Source: JACQCF01 sp043742785 (GTDB taxonomy: Bacteria > Omnitrophota > Gorgyraeia > Zapsychrales > Fredricksoniimonadaceae). From it: a stretch of 25,312 bases of DNA. The stretch spans positions 1-25,312 of the forward strand of contig JAYTXU010000010.1 of the NCBI GenBank assembly GCA_043742785.1. The letters are read 5' to 3'. The position numbers were made by a program, and so were the translations under genes. This document shows, in pieces, positions 9,104 through 15,852 of the stretch (positions are counted from its first letter, which is position 1; each line of letters begins with the position of its first letter). The notes under the pieces are model-generated. The model worked only from the letters and a program-made list of their open reading frames with translations, was not told where the DNA came from and made no database searches.

Positions 9104-10120
9104 TTAATTCTTAACTCGTACTACTTCAGACTTAGCCTGGCGAGTCATCAAATCTTGCATGGCTTTGCGAGAATTCTTACCTTCAAAGATAATCTTATAA
9201 ACTTGCTCAGTAATAGGCATAGGTATTTTCATCTTACGGCTTAAATGATAAACTGCTTTTGAAGTAATAACTCCTTCAGCCACCATCGACATAGAACCTA
9301 AAACATCTTTAATTTTAGCACCTTGACCTAAAGCTTCCCCTACCGTGCGATTGCGACTTTTAGGACTCACACAGGTGGTTACTAAATCGCCTAATCCCGT
9401 TAATCCATAGAAAGTTTCCTTCCTTCCACCTAAGGCTATACCTAAGGTCGTAATTTCTGACAAGCCTCGGGTTAACACAGCAGCTTTCGCATTACTGCCT
9501 AGTCCCAATCCATCACAAACACCACAGGCAATGGCAATCACATTCTTAATACTTCCACCTATTTCAGTACCAATGACATCGTTATTGGTATAAATACGAA
9601 ATGTCTCTGAATGAATAATTTCTTGTATTTGTTTAGCTAAATCTGCCTTTGGACAGGCAATAACAGCTGTGGTTGCAAGCCCTGCGGCTACCTCTCCTGC
9701 AATGGTAGGTCCTGATAAAACAGCTAAAGATACAGATCCTAATTCTTCTTTAATAATCTCCGACATCCGCTTAAAAGAAACTGGGTGAACTCCTTTAACA
9801 ACACTTAAAAAAACTTTACCGCGATAAGAAGTCTTTTTTATTCTTTTTAAAACATCTGTTAAATATTCTGATGGAGAAGCTAAGATTATTAAATCACCAA
9901 ACGCAATAGCTTCTTCCATATTAGAACCTAACTCAACAGAAACAGGAATACGGTATCCAGGTAAAAATTTCTTACTCTCTCTAGTTTTCTTTACTTCAGA
10001 TATATACTCTGCAAAAGCTCCCCAAAGAAAAACAGGATATTTCTTACGCGCTAAATGAATAGCAAGAGTTGTTCCCCAACCACCATCTCCAATAATTGAA
10101 ATTTTCTTGATCATTTTCAT
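9104..10120 (-). CDS. gpsA: Glycerol-3-phosphate dehydrogenase [NAD(P)+]
   Basis: This 338-residue cytosolic enzyme reduces dihydroxyacetone phosphate to sn-glycerol 3-phosphate, the backbone precursor of phospholipids. The Rossmann nucleotide site is GDGGWGTTLA (11-20). Family signatures follow: SVVKGVHP, LSGPTIAGEVAAGLATTAV, then GGSIKNVIAIACGVCDGLGL with the catalytic Lys, and LTGLGDLVTTC-x-SPKSRNRT. Its length is normal. The ATG overlaps the stop of the upstream membrane-protein gene (ATGA), so expression is coupled to the glycosyltransferase cluster. gpsA is often a stand-alone gene; its place here hints that glycerol phosphate or lipid supply is tied to the surface glycan made by its neighbours, which is an inference. 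Confidence 0.93.
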   Translation of the reverse strand: MKMIKKISIIGDGGWGTTLAIHLARKKYPVFLWGAFAEYISEVKKTRESKKFLPGYRIPVSVELGSNMEEAIAFGDLIILASPSEYLTDVLKRIKKTSYRGKVFLSVVKGVHPVSFKRMSEIIKEELGSVSLAVLSGPTIAGEVAAGLATTAVIACPKADLAKQIQEIIHSETFRIYTNNDVIGTEIGGSIKNVIAIACGVCDGLGLGSNAKAAVLTRGLSEITTLGIALGGRKETFYGLTGLGDLVTTCVSPKSRNRTVGEALGQGAKIKDVLGSMSMVAEGVITSKAVYHLSRKMKIPMPITEQVYKIIFEGKNSRKAMQDLMTRQAKSEVVRVKN

Positions 10121-11841
10121 GGAATAGTTACCACCTTAAATAATGAGAATACTTCGTTTTGATATAGTTTTCTTAAAATAGAATTATCCGCCTGAGGTTC
10201 ATAATACCGCATAAAAACAATGTAATCTACTTTATATTTAGCGATAGCAATCATTACCGCCTTAAGCACTGAACCATTAGTAAACACAGTAAAGTCTTTT
10301 AAATCATTCATCCGTCTTAACCATTCTATTGAGGCTGAATAATCAAATCCTATAATTCCGCAATCACGAATACAAACAACAATCTTACGATCACTATGAA
10401 TACGAAATCCTCCCATATCCATATTAATAGGCGCTAAAATCATAGCCTTTTTAGGCGTATTATTCCGAACATATTGCTGTATATCTTCCCAATTTCTTTG
10501 CAATTGCCAAAAACCAGTTCCTTTCCCCCTAAGCTCCAGCATGGTGTGATGATACAAACTAAATGAAATTAAAGCAGCCCCTAAAGGAATAATTATAAAC
10601 GCTCTTCTTAAGTAAGCATCCCATTTGACCTGAAATCTCATCTGTAAAAAAATAAAAATAAAACTCATAATAACCATCACTGGAAAATATTTATGAAACC
10701 CTCTATCAATATTCCCCCTACTAACAAATCCAACAATAAGAAACGCTAACCCTGCAAGAAAAGCCTGCCAATTACTGCCTTCTCTAACTCTTTTAACTGC
10801 CCAGAAAGTTGTATAGGCAATTAAGAAAAAGGCTATAAATTGCTCATTTCGCATCAAATTTAAATCCACCACAAAACGGCTGGGTATAACATAACTAAAG
10901 ATTGTGGAAAAAATAATTAACGTAAAACCTACCCAAACCAGAACATTAATCTTTTTATCTTCTCGAAAAGCAGGAGAAACAATCAGCAAAAAAATATATA
11001 AAACAAGAATAAAAATATAAGGCTCTAAAGCACTAAGCATAAAAGGCCAATTCTTTATCGCTTCATTCCAAGGTGTATTATTAAATAGTAAGTTCTGAGG
11101 ACATGATTGAAAATACAAAGGCATCCATTCACTGACAGGAACAGAAGTTCCTACTAGTTTATCGTTAATAGAGCGCGGAATTTGCCAAGACAAGAAAGGC
11201 ATACAGCCCAAGGCAAAGGTCATTCCAGCTGTTAAGAACATTCGTATACGATTAGGGTGAAATACTAATAAGAAACCAAGCATATAAAGAATACCCATTA
11301 AATTATAAATCGCATGAAAATTAGCTCCTATACCAAAAAGCAACGCTGCTAACAAAAATCTCTCTCTATAAAATAAATAAAGCCCAGAAAACAGAAAGAT
11401 ATAACAGAATTCCTGGTGAGAGAATGTACGATAAAGAAATTCTTCTGTTCGTCCTAAGACAATAAAAGTGATGACTGCAGCGCAAGCGGCAAACCTGTCC
11501 TTACTGATATACAACCAAAGCTTGTAAATGAAAAAAAACATCGCATACCGGGAGATTAAAAACAACATAAAATATACTGCTGGAATCTGAGGGACAGTAA
11601 TCAATTTAGCTAAAATTGGATAAAGATAGGAAGAAAAATTCTTAGCTAAACTTTCAACGTAGTAATCCCCCTTATAAAGCGCAGGATCTATCAGATGCTT
11701 TAAAAGAGGAATTTCTAAATGCTGGTCATCCCAACCTAGAATATAACTATTAGTAAAAAGATAAACGATAAGAAAAACTGCAGAAACAAAAAAATCATTC
11801 GAGAACAGAATTCTTAAACGATTTCTAAAAGAAACAATCAT
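10117..11841 (-). CDS. Polytopic GT-C-like membrane protein of unknown function
   Basis: The predicted protein has 574 residues and about 11-12 membrane helices. I see no confident family match. Like GT-C glycosyltransferases it has an acidic motif after the first helix (ILGWDDQHLEIPLL) and a soluble C-terminal segment after the last helix (RNWEDIQQYVRNNTPKKAMI). The open frame extends up to 11988, but that extension lies inside the GT2 gene and reads as an out-of-frame shadow of it. ATG at 11841, two bases after the GT2 stop (11846-11848 ends before GCTT), starts a hydrophobic N-terminus and is the more likely start. The end overlaps gpsA by four bases. Confidence 0.7.
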   Translation of the reverse strand: MIVSFRNRLRILFSNDFFVSAVFLIVYLFTNSYILGWDDQHLEIPLLKHLIDPALYKGDYYVESLAKNFSSYLYPILAKLITVPQIPAVYFMLFLISRYAMFFFIYKLWLYISKDRFAACAAVITFIVLGRTEEFLYRTFSHQEFCYIFLFSGLYLFYRERFLLAALLFGIGANFHAIYNLMGILYMLGFLLVFHPNRIRMFLTAGMTFALGCMPFLSWQIPRSINDKLVGTSVPVSEWMPLYFQSCPQNLLFNNTPWNEAIKNWPFMLSALEPYIFILVLYIFLLIVSPAFREDKKINVLVWVGFTLIIFSTIFSYVIPSRFVVDLNLMRNEQFIAFFLIAYTTFWAVKRVREGSNWQAFLAGLAFLIVGFVSRGNIDRGFHKYFPVMVIMSFIFIFLQMRFQVKWDAYLRRAFIIIPLGAALISFSLYHHTMLELRGKGTGFWQLQRNWEDIQQYVRNNTPKKAMILAPINMDMGGFRIHSDRKIVVCIRDCGIIGFDYSASIEWLRRMNDLKDFTVFTNGSVLKAVMIAIAKYKVDYIVFMRYYEPQADNSILRKLYQNEVFSLFKVVTIP

Positions 11842-11845
11842 AAGC

Positions 11846-12550
11846 TTAACGCCATACAAAAATTTCACGCCAAAATTCAAACATATAGGCAGCTCCCCAT
11901 TTGAGCACCTGTAATTTACGTTCTCCACCTTCACGAGCTGGTTCATCACCAGGAATTTCAACAATCTTAAGATGGCGTTTAGCTGCACGAACAGAAAGCA
12001 ACGGTTCCCAGCTCACCTTAGTCTTAAATAAATTCTCCTCAAAACTATAGCTGGAATCTTTATCTAAATCTAAATCATAAATAAGCCTCTTATAATAAGC
12101 CCTATAAATCACCATCGCATCTGTATATTTAGCACCATGCAAGTTATTAACGGTACCTGTAAAAAGCCAATTTCCAAAACTGGTTACTGCGTCATCATCA
12201 TAGCTCTTGGCTCCCTCGGCATACCGAGAGACAATAACCATGTCATAACCTTCCTTCATTTTAGCAATACAAACAGGAATTAATTCAGGAATCGAATTAC
12301 CATCCGGGCTAAACGTTAAGATCACATCACCTTTAACAAAGGGCAAAGCATCCATATAAGCCCCCCGAATACCAGGAGATTTCTGCATAACCACATCATA
12401 ACCCATTTGACGAGCCACATCTGCTGTACCATCTTTAGAATTACCATCGACAACAAGGATTTGATCAACCCATTCTTTTTTAACCTTAGGCATTACTGAT
12501 CGCATACCGTGAACTTCATTGAGAGTAGGAATAAGCAGTGTAATTTTCAT
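11846..12550 (-). CDS. GT2 family glycosyltransferase, DPM1/polyprenyl-phosphate type
   Basis: This 234-residue soluble GT-A enzyme has IPTLNE (7-12), VVDGNSKDGT (33-42), SPGIRGAY (58-65) and SPDGN (81-85), the last in the metal-binding DxD region. It ends in an amphipathic segment (YMFEFWREIFVWR). This layout fits dolichol-phosphate-mannose-synthase-like enzymes that load a sugar from a nucleotide donor onto a polyprenyl phosphate. It lacks the C-terminal membrane helices of CsbB or ArnC. The YfhO-like GT-C proteins downstream are plausible users of its lipid-linked sugar. It is the first gene of the long minus-strand train; a TATAAT box is eight bases before the ATG and no Shine-Dalgarno site is visible. 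Confidence 0.85.
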   Translation of the reverse strand: MKITLLIPTLNEVHGMRSVMPKVKKEWVDQILVVDGNSKDGTADVARQMGYDVVMQKSPGIRGAYMDALPFVKGDVILTFSPDGNSIPELIPVCIAKMKEGYDMVIVSRYAEGAKSYDDDAVTSFGNWLFTGTVNNLHGAKYTDAMVIYRAYYKRLIYDLDLDKDSSYSFEENLFKTKVSWEPLLSVRAAKRHLKIVEIPGDEPAREGGERKLQVLKWGAAYMFEFWREIFVWR

Positions 12551-12551
12551 A

Positions 12552-12587
12552 GATGGCTATTATAGAATGATTTAATTTCTTTGAAAG
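12552..12587 (-). promoter_or_regulatory. Predicted promoter of the glycosyltransferase operon
   Basis: The minus strand has a perfect TATAAT at 12559-12564. A weak -35 (TTTCAA, 12581-12586) lies 16 bases upstream. Transcription would begin at about 12551-12553, almost at the ATG at 12550, so the first gene may be read from a leaderless mRNA. The box follows the tRNA-Gly gene and its T-run, so it is well placed to restart transcription. Confidence 0.45.
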
Positions 12588-12603
12588 GCATTATTGAAAA
12601 AAA

Positions 12604-12677
12604 TGGAGCGGGAGGAGAGAATCGAACCCTCGCTACTAGCTTGGAAGGCTAGAGTTCTACCACTGAACTACTCCCGC
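12604..12677 (-). tRNA. tRNA-Gly(UCC)
   Basis: The minus strand folds as a complete cloverleaf. The acceptor stem is GCGGGAG with CTCCCGC, the anticodon stem is CTAGC/GCTAG, and the loop CTTCCAA gives anticodon UCC. The T-arm has GGTTCGATTC. Discriminator T and an encoded CCA (12604-12606) follow the acceptor stem. Seven T residues (12597-12603) come directly after the CCA and could help end the tRNA transcript. It is the last of three tRNA genes read in the same direction. Confidence 0.95.
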
Positions 12678-12686
12678 AAAAAACAA

Positions 12687-12767
12687 TGGGCAGTGAAGGA
12701 TTCGAACCTCCGAAGCGTGTGCAGCAGATTTACAGTCTGCCCCCTTTGACCACTTGGGTAACTGCCC
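12687..12767 (-). tRNA. tRNA-Tyr(GUA)
   Basis: This class II tRNA has a long variable arm. The acceptor stem is GGGCAGT with ACTGCCC, the anticodon stem is GCAGA/TCTGC, and the loop CTGTAAA gives anticodon GUA. The T-arm has GGTTCGAATCC. Discriminator A is followed by TTG, so CCA is not encoded. It is nine bases from tRNA-Thr and nine from tRNA-Gly. Confidence 0.95.
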
Positions 12768-12776
12768 TTTAAATTA

Positions 12777-12849
12777 AGCTGGCTAGAGGTTTCGAACCCC
12801 CGACCTGCTGATTACAAATCAGCTGCTCTACCAACTGAGCTAAGCCAGC
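12777..12849 (-). tRNA. tRNA-Thr(UGU), integration target rebuilt by the element
   Basis: This is a complete cloverleaf with acceptor GCTGGCT/AGCCAGC, anticodon stem GCTGA/TCAGC, and loop TTTGTAA giving anticodon UGU. CCA is not encoded. The 5' 40 bases (12810-12849) are identical to a second copy at 19747-19786. The 3' half is joined to the resident Tyr and Gly genes, while the 5' half is joined to element DNA. The integrase gene ends only nine bases upstream of the tRNA 5' end, so no native promoter remains next to it. Confidence 0.95.
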
Positions 12850-12853
12850 AAAA
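12810..12853. repeat. attL, 44-bp core direct repeat
   Basis: This stretch is identical to 19747-19790. It covers the tRNA-Thr 5' end through the anticodon loop plus two stem bases, and four A residues outside the gene. Anticodon-loop crossover is common for tyrosine integrases. Identity ends sharply on both sides. Confidence 0.92.
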
Positions 12854-12858
12854 ACTCT

Positions 12859-14046
12859 TTAAACTACTGTCATAGAATGACTTACAGAATTACTTACTTC
12901 ACCTTCATCTGCTTCAATTAACTTCTGTGTCATCCCTGTGTCATTACATCTATCTAGTATATCTACAGCTTGCTGTTTATGCTGTTGGGACAAATGCGAA
13001 TACCGAATAGTCATTACCATTGACTTATGCCCTAGTAGCTCTCTAATAGTATTTAAATCTACACTATTCATAGCTAATTGTGAAGCAAAAGTATGACGCA
13101 AGTCGTGAAAATGAAAGTTATTTATACCTGATTTTTTTAGAGCGGTCAAGAAGCTTTTCTTAATATCGCCGATAGGTGTGCCATCTTTTTTATAAAATAT
13201 ATAGTTACTGTGTGAATGTCTAGGCTGTCTTATCAAAGCATTCTTTACAGCTACATTCATTGGCACTTCTCTACCCTCACCATTCTTAGTATTTTTAAGA
13301 TATATGATACTACGTTCAAAGTCAACGCTACTCCATTTAAGTGATAATATTTCTCCTCGACGAAAGCCGGTATTTAAAGCAATAATTACTATCGGTTTTA
13401 AATGTTCGGCACAGCAATCCAGCAATTTTAATATCTCTGTTTGTTCAAGAAACCTTAACCTTTGATTATTTTCTTTAAATAATTTTATTACTTTAACCGG
13501 ATTTGCACCTTCAAACTTACCCCAAGCAGTTGCCTTATTGAATATACTTTTCAAACATGCGAGCTGACGATTCACTGTAGCAGGTGAAACTTCTTTTGCT
13601 CTCTCAGCTTTGAATTTATCAATCATGTAGGACGTTATCTCACTGAGATTCTTATCTCCAAAATACTGTTTGAGACGCTTGATATTATGACGGTCAAAAG
13701 TCCGCCACGAACGATTATTAACTTTTGAATGACATTCGTAATACTCGTCGGCAAATGTACTAAAATTAATGTTAGTATTCTTCTTAACCTTTAAGTACCT
13801 ACACTCAACAATTTCTACTTTTATTTTAGCTAGAACGGTTTCAGCAAGCGCCTTGCTCTTACCAATTTTCTCTCTAAAACGTCTATTATCAAATACGTAA
13901 TCCACATAGTAATCAGAATTTTTGTCTGTAATGTTGTATCCATTACCACATCTAGTACAGACCATCTTCTTCCATTTGTCTTCATCATTACGTAATTCAA
14001 CATACTTTGTACAATGTGTACAGCTTACTCGTTTATATACTGGCAT
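12859..14046 (-). CDS. Tyrosine recombinase (integrase) of element 1 with N-terminal zinc ribbon
   Basis: This 395-residue integrase begins with a zinc-ribbon-like CxxC...CxxC (Cys9, Cys12, Cys30, Cys33), followed by an arm-binding-like segment (DYYVDYVFDNRRFREKIGKS), a SAM-like core-binding domain (about 92-190), and the catalytic domain. Catalytic residues appear complete: Arg229 in TGFRRGE, a beta-hairpin Lys near 254, His314 and Arg317 in HDLRH, His340 in LLGH, and Tyr349. GAGGAGGG lies six bases before the ATG. The stop is nine bases from the tRNA-Thr 5' end. It is similar to the second integrase at 19888-20967 (shared SPATVNR, LKS-x-FN, NPVK), so they are related but not recent copies. 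Confidence 0.93.
   Translation of the reverse strand: MPVYKRVSCTHCTKYVELRNDEDKWKKMVCTRCGNGYNITDKNSDYYVDYVFDNRRFREKIGKSKALAETVLAKIKVEIVECRYLKVKKNTNINFSTFADEYYECHSKVNNRSWRTFDRHNIKRLKQYFGDKNLSEITSYMIDKFKAERAKEVSPATVNRQLACLKSIFNKATAWGKFEGANPVKVIKLFKENNQRLRFLEQTEILKLLDCCAEHLKPIVIIALNTGFRRGEILSLKWSSVDFERSIIYLKNTKNGEGREVPMNVAVKNALIRQPRHSHSNYIFYKKDGTPIGDIKKSFLTALKKSGINNFHFHDLRHTFASQLAMNSVDLNTIRELLGHKSMVMTIRYSHLSQQHKQQAVDILDRCNDTGMTQKLIEADEGEVSNSVSHSMTVV
12926..12943 (+). repeat. Arm-type-like direct repeats at the left end of element 1
   Basis: TGTGTCA occurs at 12926-12932 and 12937-12943, exactly 11 bases apart, inside the 3' end of the integrase gene and 73 bases from the att core. The same heptamer in the same orientation is repeated near the other end of the element (19613-19640). 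I infer arm-type sites for the integrase N-terminal domain. Confidence 0.5.
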
Positions 14047-14140
14047 GTATGCCCTCCTCGATAAATCAGTATTAGCTGACTTTAGGCGGAGGATATACGG
14101 AACCCGTCAATACCTCAACGGAAATGCCACCAATAATCTG

Positions 14141-15103
14141 TTAAACGTTTACTTCTTTTTCAAATGGTCTTTTATATTTATCGTAATAAATATCCGCTGC
14201 TTCATTGTATAAATCATCTTTAAAATCTAGTCTAAGCCTTATATTGTTATCCGAACAATATTGATAGTAAGGAGTTCCTATATCTGAAAAAGTTAGTTCG
14301 CCTCTATCAAATTTTTTCATATGCTTTAGTACGGTTGCAACACTATAATTCTGTTTTAGTTCATTAATAAATTCTTTGCCTAATTCTTCATTTCTTTGCG
14401 CAATAAGCCGAGCCTCTGCGGATTTTAAAAAAGGCCTACCAGAAGGCGTATTATTACCTGTGGTACTTTTGGTACCATCAGTAACCAGCCGACTAGCAGG
14501 GAGTTTCACAGACGGACTGCTAGGAGGCGCACCACCAACACCTGTGGTACTATTGATGCCATCAATGCGGTTATCCACCTTTATATCTAACTTTCTATCC
14601 TCCTTTCTATAGACGTTTCCTGACTTGCTGTAACCGGTTTTACTGTACAGGATTACATCTTTTTCACTGTCGGTGTAATTACTTAATTCGTAATCCAGAT
14701 GTTCGTTTACGTAAACTGCGTTATCATTTTCGTTATCTGGCTTACCCATTCGATAATGCTTCATCTTCACACCCTCGGGTAATAAATTGATAGCATACAC
14801 ATATTTATTACCGTTTTTTGAATGTCTTAGTATCAATCCATTATCTAGCAATGATTTGATTGCTTTGGACACATGTGATTTAGCCATATGTAATGATACG
14901 GAAAAATCAGCTAACCCGAGCTGACATGTATTTTCTCTGCGAAAACCGTAGGTCAAACGACATATATAACTTATTATTTTGTAGTGTGAAAGCCCCCACC
15001 CTCCCTTGTTTAATGTTTCTAGCAGACAATTAGGTACCTTCGTGAATAACAGCGTGCCATTTTCATCATACGCACGCCACAGATTGCTTTCTTTCTTTTG
15101 CAT
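14141..15103 (-). CDS. Phage replication protein O-like protein
   Basis: The protein has 320 residues. Its N-terminal 110 or so read like the Phage_rep_O winged-helix domain: FTKVPNCLLETLN, a YKIISYICRLTYGFRR helix, then LADFSVSLHMAKSHVSKAIK and GLILRHS. In lambda the O protein binds origin iterons and brings in the helicase. The middle (about 165-215) is a low-complexity linker rich in Ser, Thr, Gly and Pro. The C-terminal part (ATVLKHMKKFDRGELTFSDI) is helical and unrecognised; it may contact a helicase. GGAG precedes the ATG. It lies 94 bases upstream of the integrase and 45 bases downstream of the small unknown gene, probably in one operon. A role in element replication is inferred. Confidence 0.7.
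   Translation of the reverse strand: MQKKESNLWRAYDENGTLLFTKVPNCLLETLNKGGWGLSHYKIISYICRLTYGFRRENTCQLGLADFSVSLHMAKSHVSKAIKSLLDNGLILRHSKNGNKYVYAINLLPEGVKMKHYRMGKPDNENDNAVYVNEHLDYELSNYTDSEKDVILYSKTGYSKSGNVYRKEDRKLDIKVDNRIDGINSTTGVGGAPPSSPSVKLPASRLVTDGTKSTTGNNTPSGRPFLKSAEARLIAQRNEELGKEFINELKQNYSVATVLKHMKKFDRGELTFSDIGTPYYQYCSDNNIRLRLDFKDDLYNEAADIYYDKYKRPFEKEVNV
14456..14565. repeat. In-frame direct repeat inside the RepO-like gene
   Basis: ACCTGTGGTACT followed by a TTG-x-T-x-CCATCA pattern occurs at 14456-14481 and again at 14540-14565, offset by 84 bases. Each copy contains a GGTAC half-site, and the first pairs with GTACC to form a dyad. It encodes the linker DGTKSTTG and DGINSTTG. Lambda-like phages keep origin iterons inside the O gene, so an origin role is possible. 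Confidence 0.4.
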
Positions 15104-15148
15104 TTCTTATCTCCATCTAATACAAGGTTAAATTTAAAATAAAGCGAT

Positions 15149-15514
15149 TTAAGACACACTTGCTAAACGGCCAGTATCAATGTCTGCCTGATGTGGTATT
15201 GATGCTTCCTTGAGCATTGGGACAGAATTAACCTTCGTTAAATCGTATCGTTCTGCACCTGTGCTAACTTTGCTACGCTGACCTGCTACCACTCTGTTCT
15301 GATTCTTGTTTTTTAGCGGCAAACCAGCCATCTGAGCTACTCTATTGTGCAGACTAGCTGGCAATATGTAATCCCAACCACAAATACCCTGCTTGTCGTA
15401 ATACGTATTGATACATCTAAGGCGTTTGTACTTGTCCAGCTTCTTTCGCAACGCACCATCAGCAACATGGATTCTGTATTCGCCATGCTGAAAAAACGTA
15501 ATTTCTTGATTCAT
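15149..15514 (-). CDS. Small protein of unknown function, first gene of the rep-int operon
   Basis: This 121-residue protein matches no family I recognise. It has an N-terminal beta-like stretch (EITFFQHGEYRIHV), a basic segment (RKKLDKYKRLRC), and a CGWDYILPASLHNRVAQM stretch that could be a helix or part of a small DNA-binding fold. The tail is polar and probably disordered. It has no membrane segment or signal peptide. A strong AGGAGG lies about eight bases before the ATG, and a promoter with a palindromic spacer is upstream (15617-15645). Its place ahead of the RepO-like and integrase genes suggests a regulatory or replication accessory role, which is an inference only. Confidence 0.65.
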   Translation of the reverse strand: MNQEITFFQHGEYRIHVADGALRKKLDKYKRLRCINTYYDKQGICGWDYILPASLHNRVAQMAGLPLKNKNQNRVVAGQRSKVSTGAERYDLTKVNSVPMLKEASIPHQADIDTGRLASVS

Positions 15515-15616
15515 ATACGGATCCTCCTTTCATGTAATTTGTGCCTATACTTGTCTTATCTCCATACCTTTACGATTTTTTCGCCGATATTGGGTAATAT
15601 TCAAAATCTGGATGAT

Positions 15617-15645
15617 TTTGTATTAGTCTTAATAGACTAAGACAA
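15617..15645 (-). promoter_or_regulatory. Predicted promoter with a palindromic operator in its spacer
   Basis: On the minus strand, TTGTCT (15640-15645) and TACAAA (15617-15622) are 17 bases apart. The spacer is filled by an inverted repeat, TTAGTCT-TAAT-AGACTAA (15623-15640). A repressor bound there would block the operon reading 15514 to 12859. The two boxes each match only four of six consensus bases, so the operator is better supported than the promoter. The 338-base gap (15515-15852) holds this site, a weaker dyad (ATATT-GGGT-AATAT, 15587-15600) and the iterons. Confidence 0.45.
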
Positions 15646-15787
15646 ATTTAGCTAGCTACATATCTATTGATTCGAAACTGACACAGAAAATCCATCTAAA
15701 ATGAATGAATTCTTGTGGTTGGGATGGTTTTTAGTGGTGGAATTGAGGGTTCAACGTGCTGTAAATCTTACCGTTCTTATGCCGTAT

Positions 15788-15842
15788 TGTAGACGTGCTG
15801 TAGATGGGTTGTAGACGTTCTGGTGAGATGATGTAGACGTAA
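15788..15842 (+). repeat. Iteron array with 11-bp period, possible replication origin
   Basis: TGTAGACGT-type units start at 15788, 15799, 15810, 15821 (degenerate, TGGTGAGAT) and 15832, an exact 11-base step of about one helical turn. A related TGTAAAT lies outside the phase at 15760. The array is in non-coding DNA between the DnaX-like stop and the operator of the rep operon. Tandem phased sites like these commonly bind a replication initiator or a regulator. Confidence 0.6.
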
Positions 15843-15852
15843 TAGTGAAGTA

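Noticed and set aside
11842..11988. N-terminal extension of the GT-C-like protein up to 11988
   Set aside because: It lies inside the GT2 gene in another frame, is not hydrophobic like the rest, and an ATG at 11841 follows the GT2 stop directly.
13922..14212. Plus-strand open frame
   Set aside because: It is the reverse shadow of the integrase start and has no domain or ribosome site.
15788..15842. CRISPR array
   Set aside because: Units are 11-bp tandem repeats without spacers, and no cas genes are nearby.
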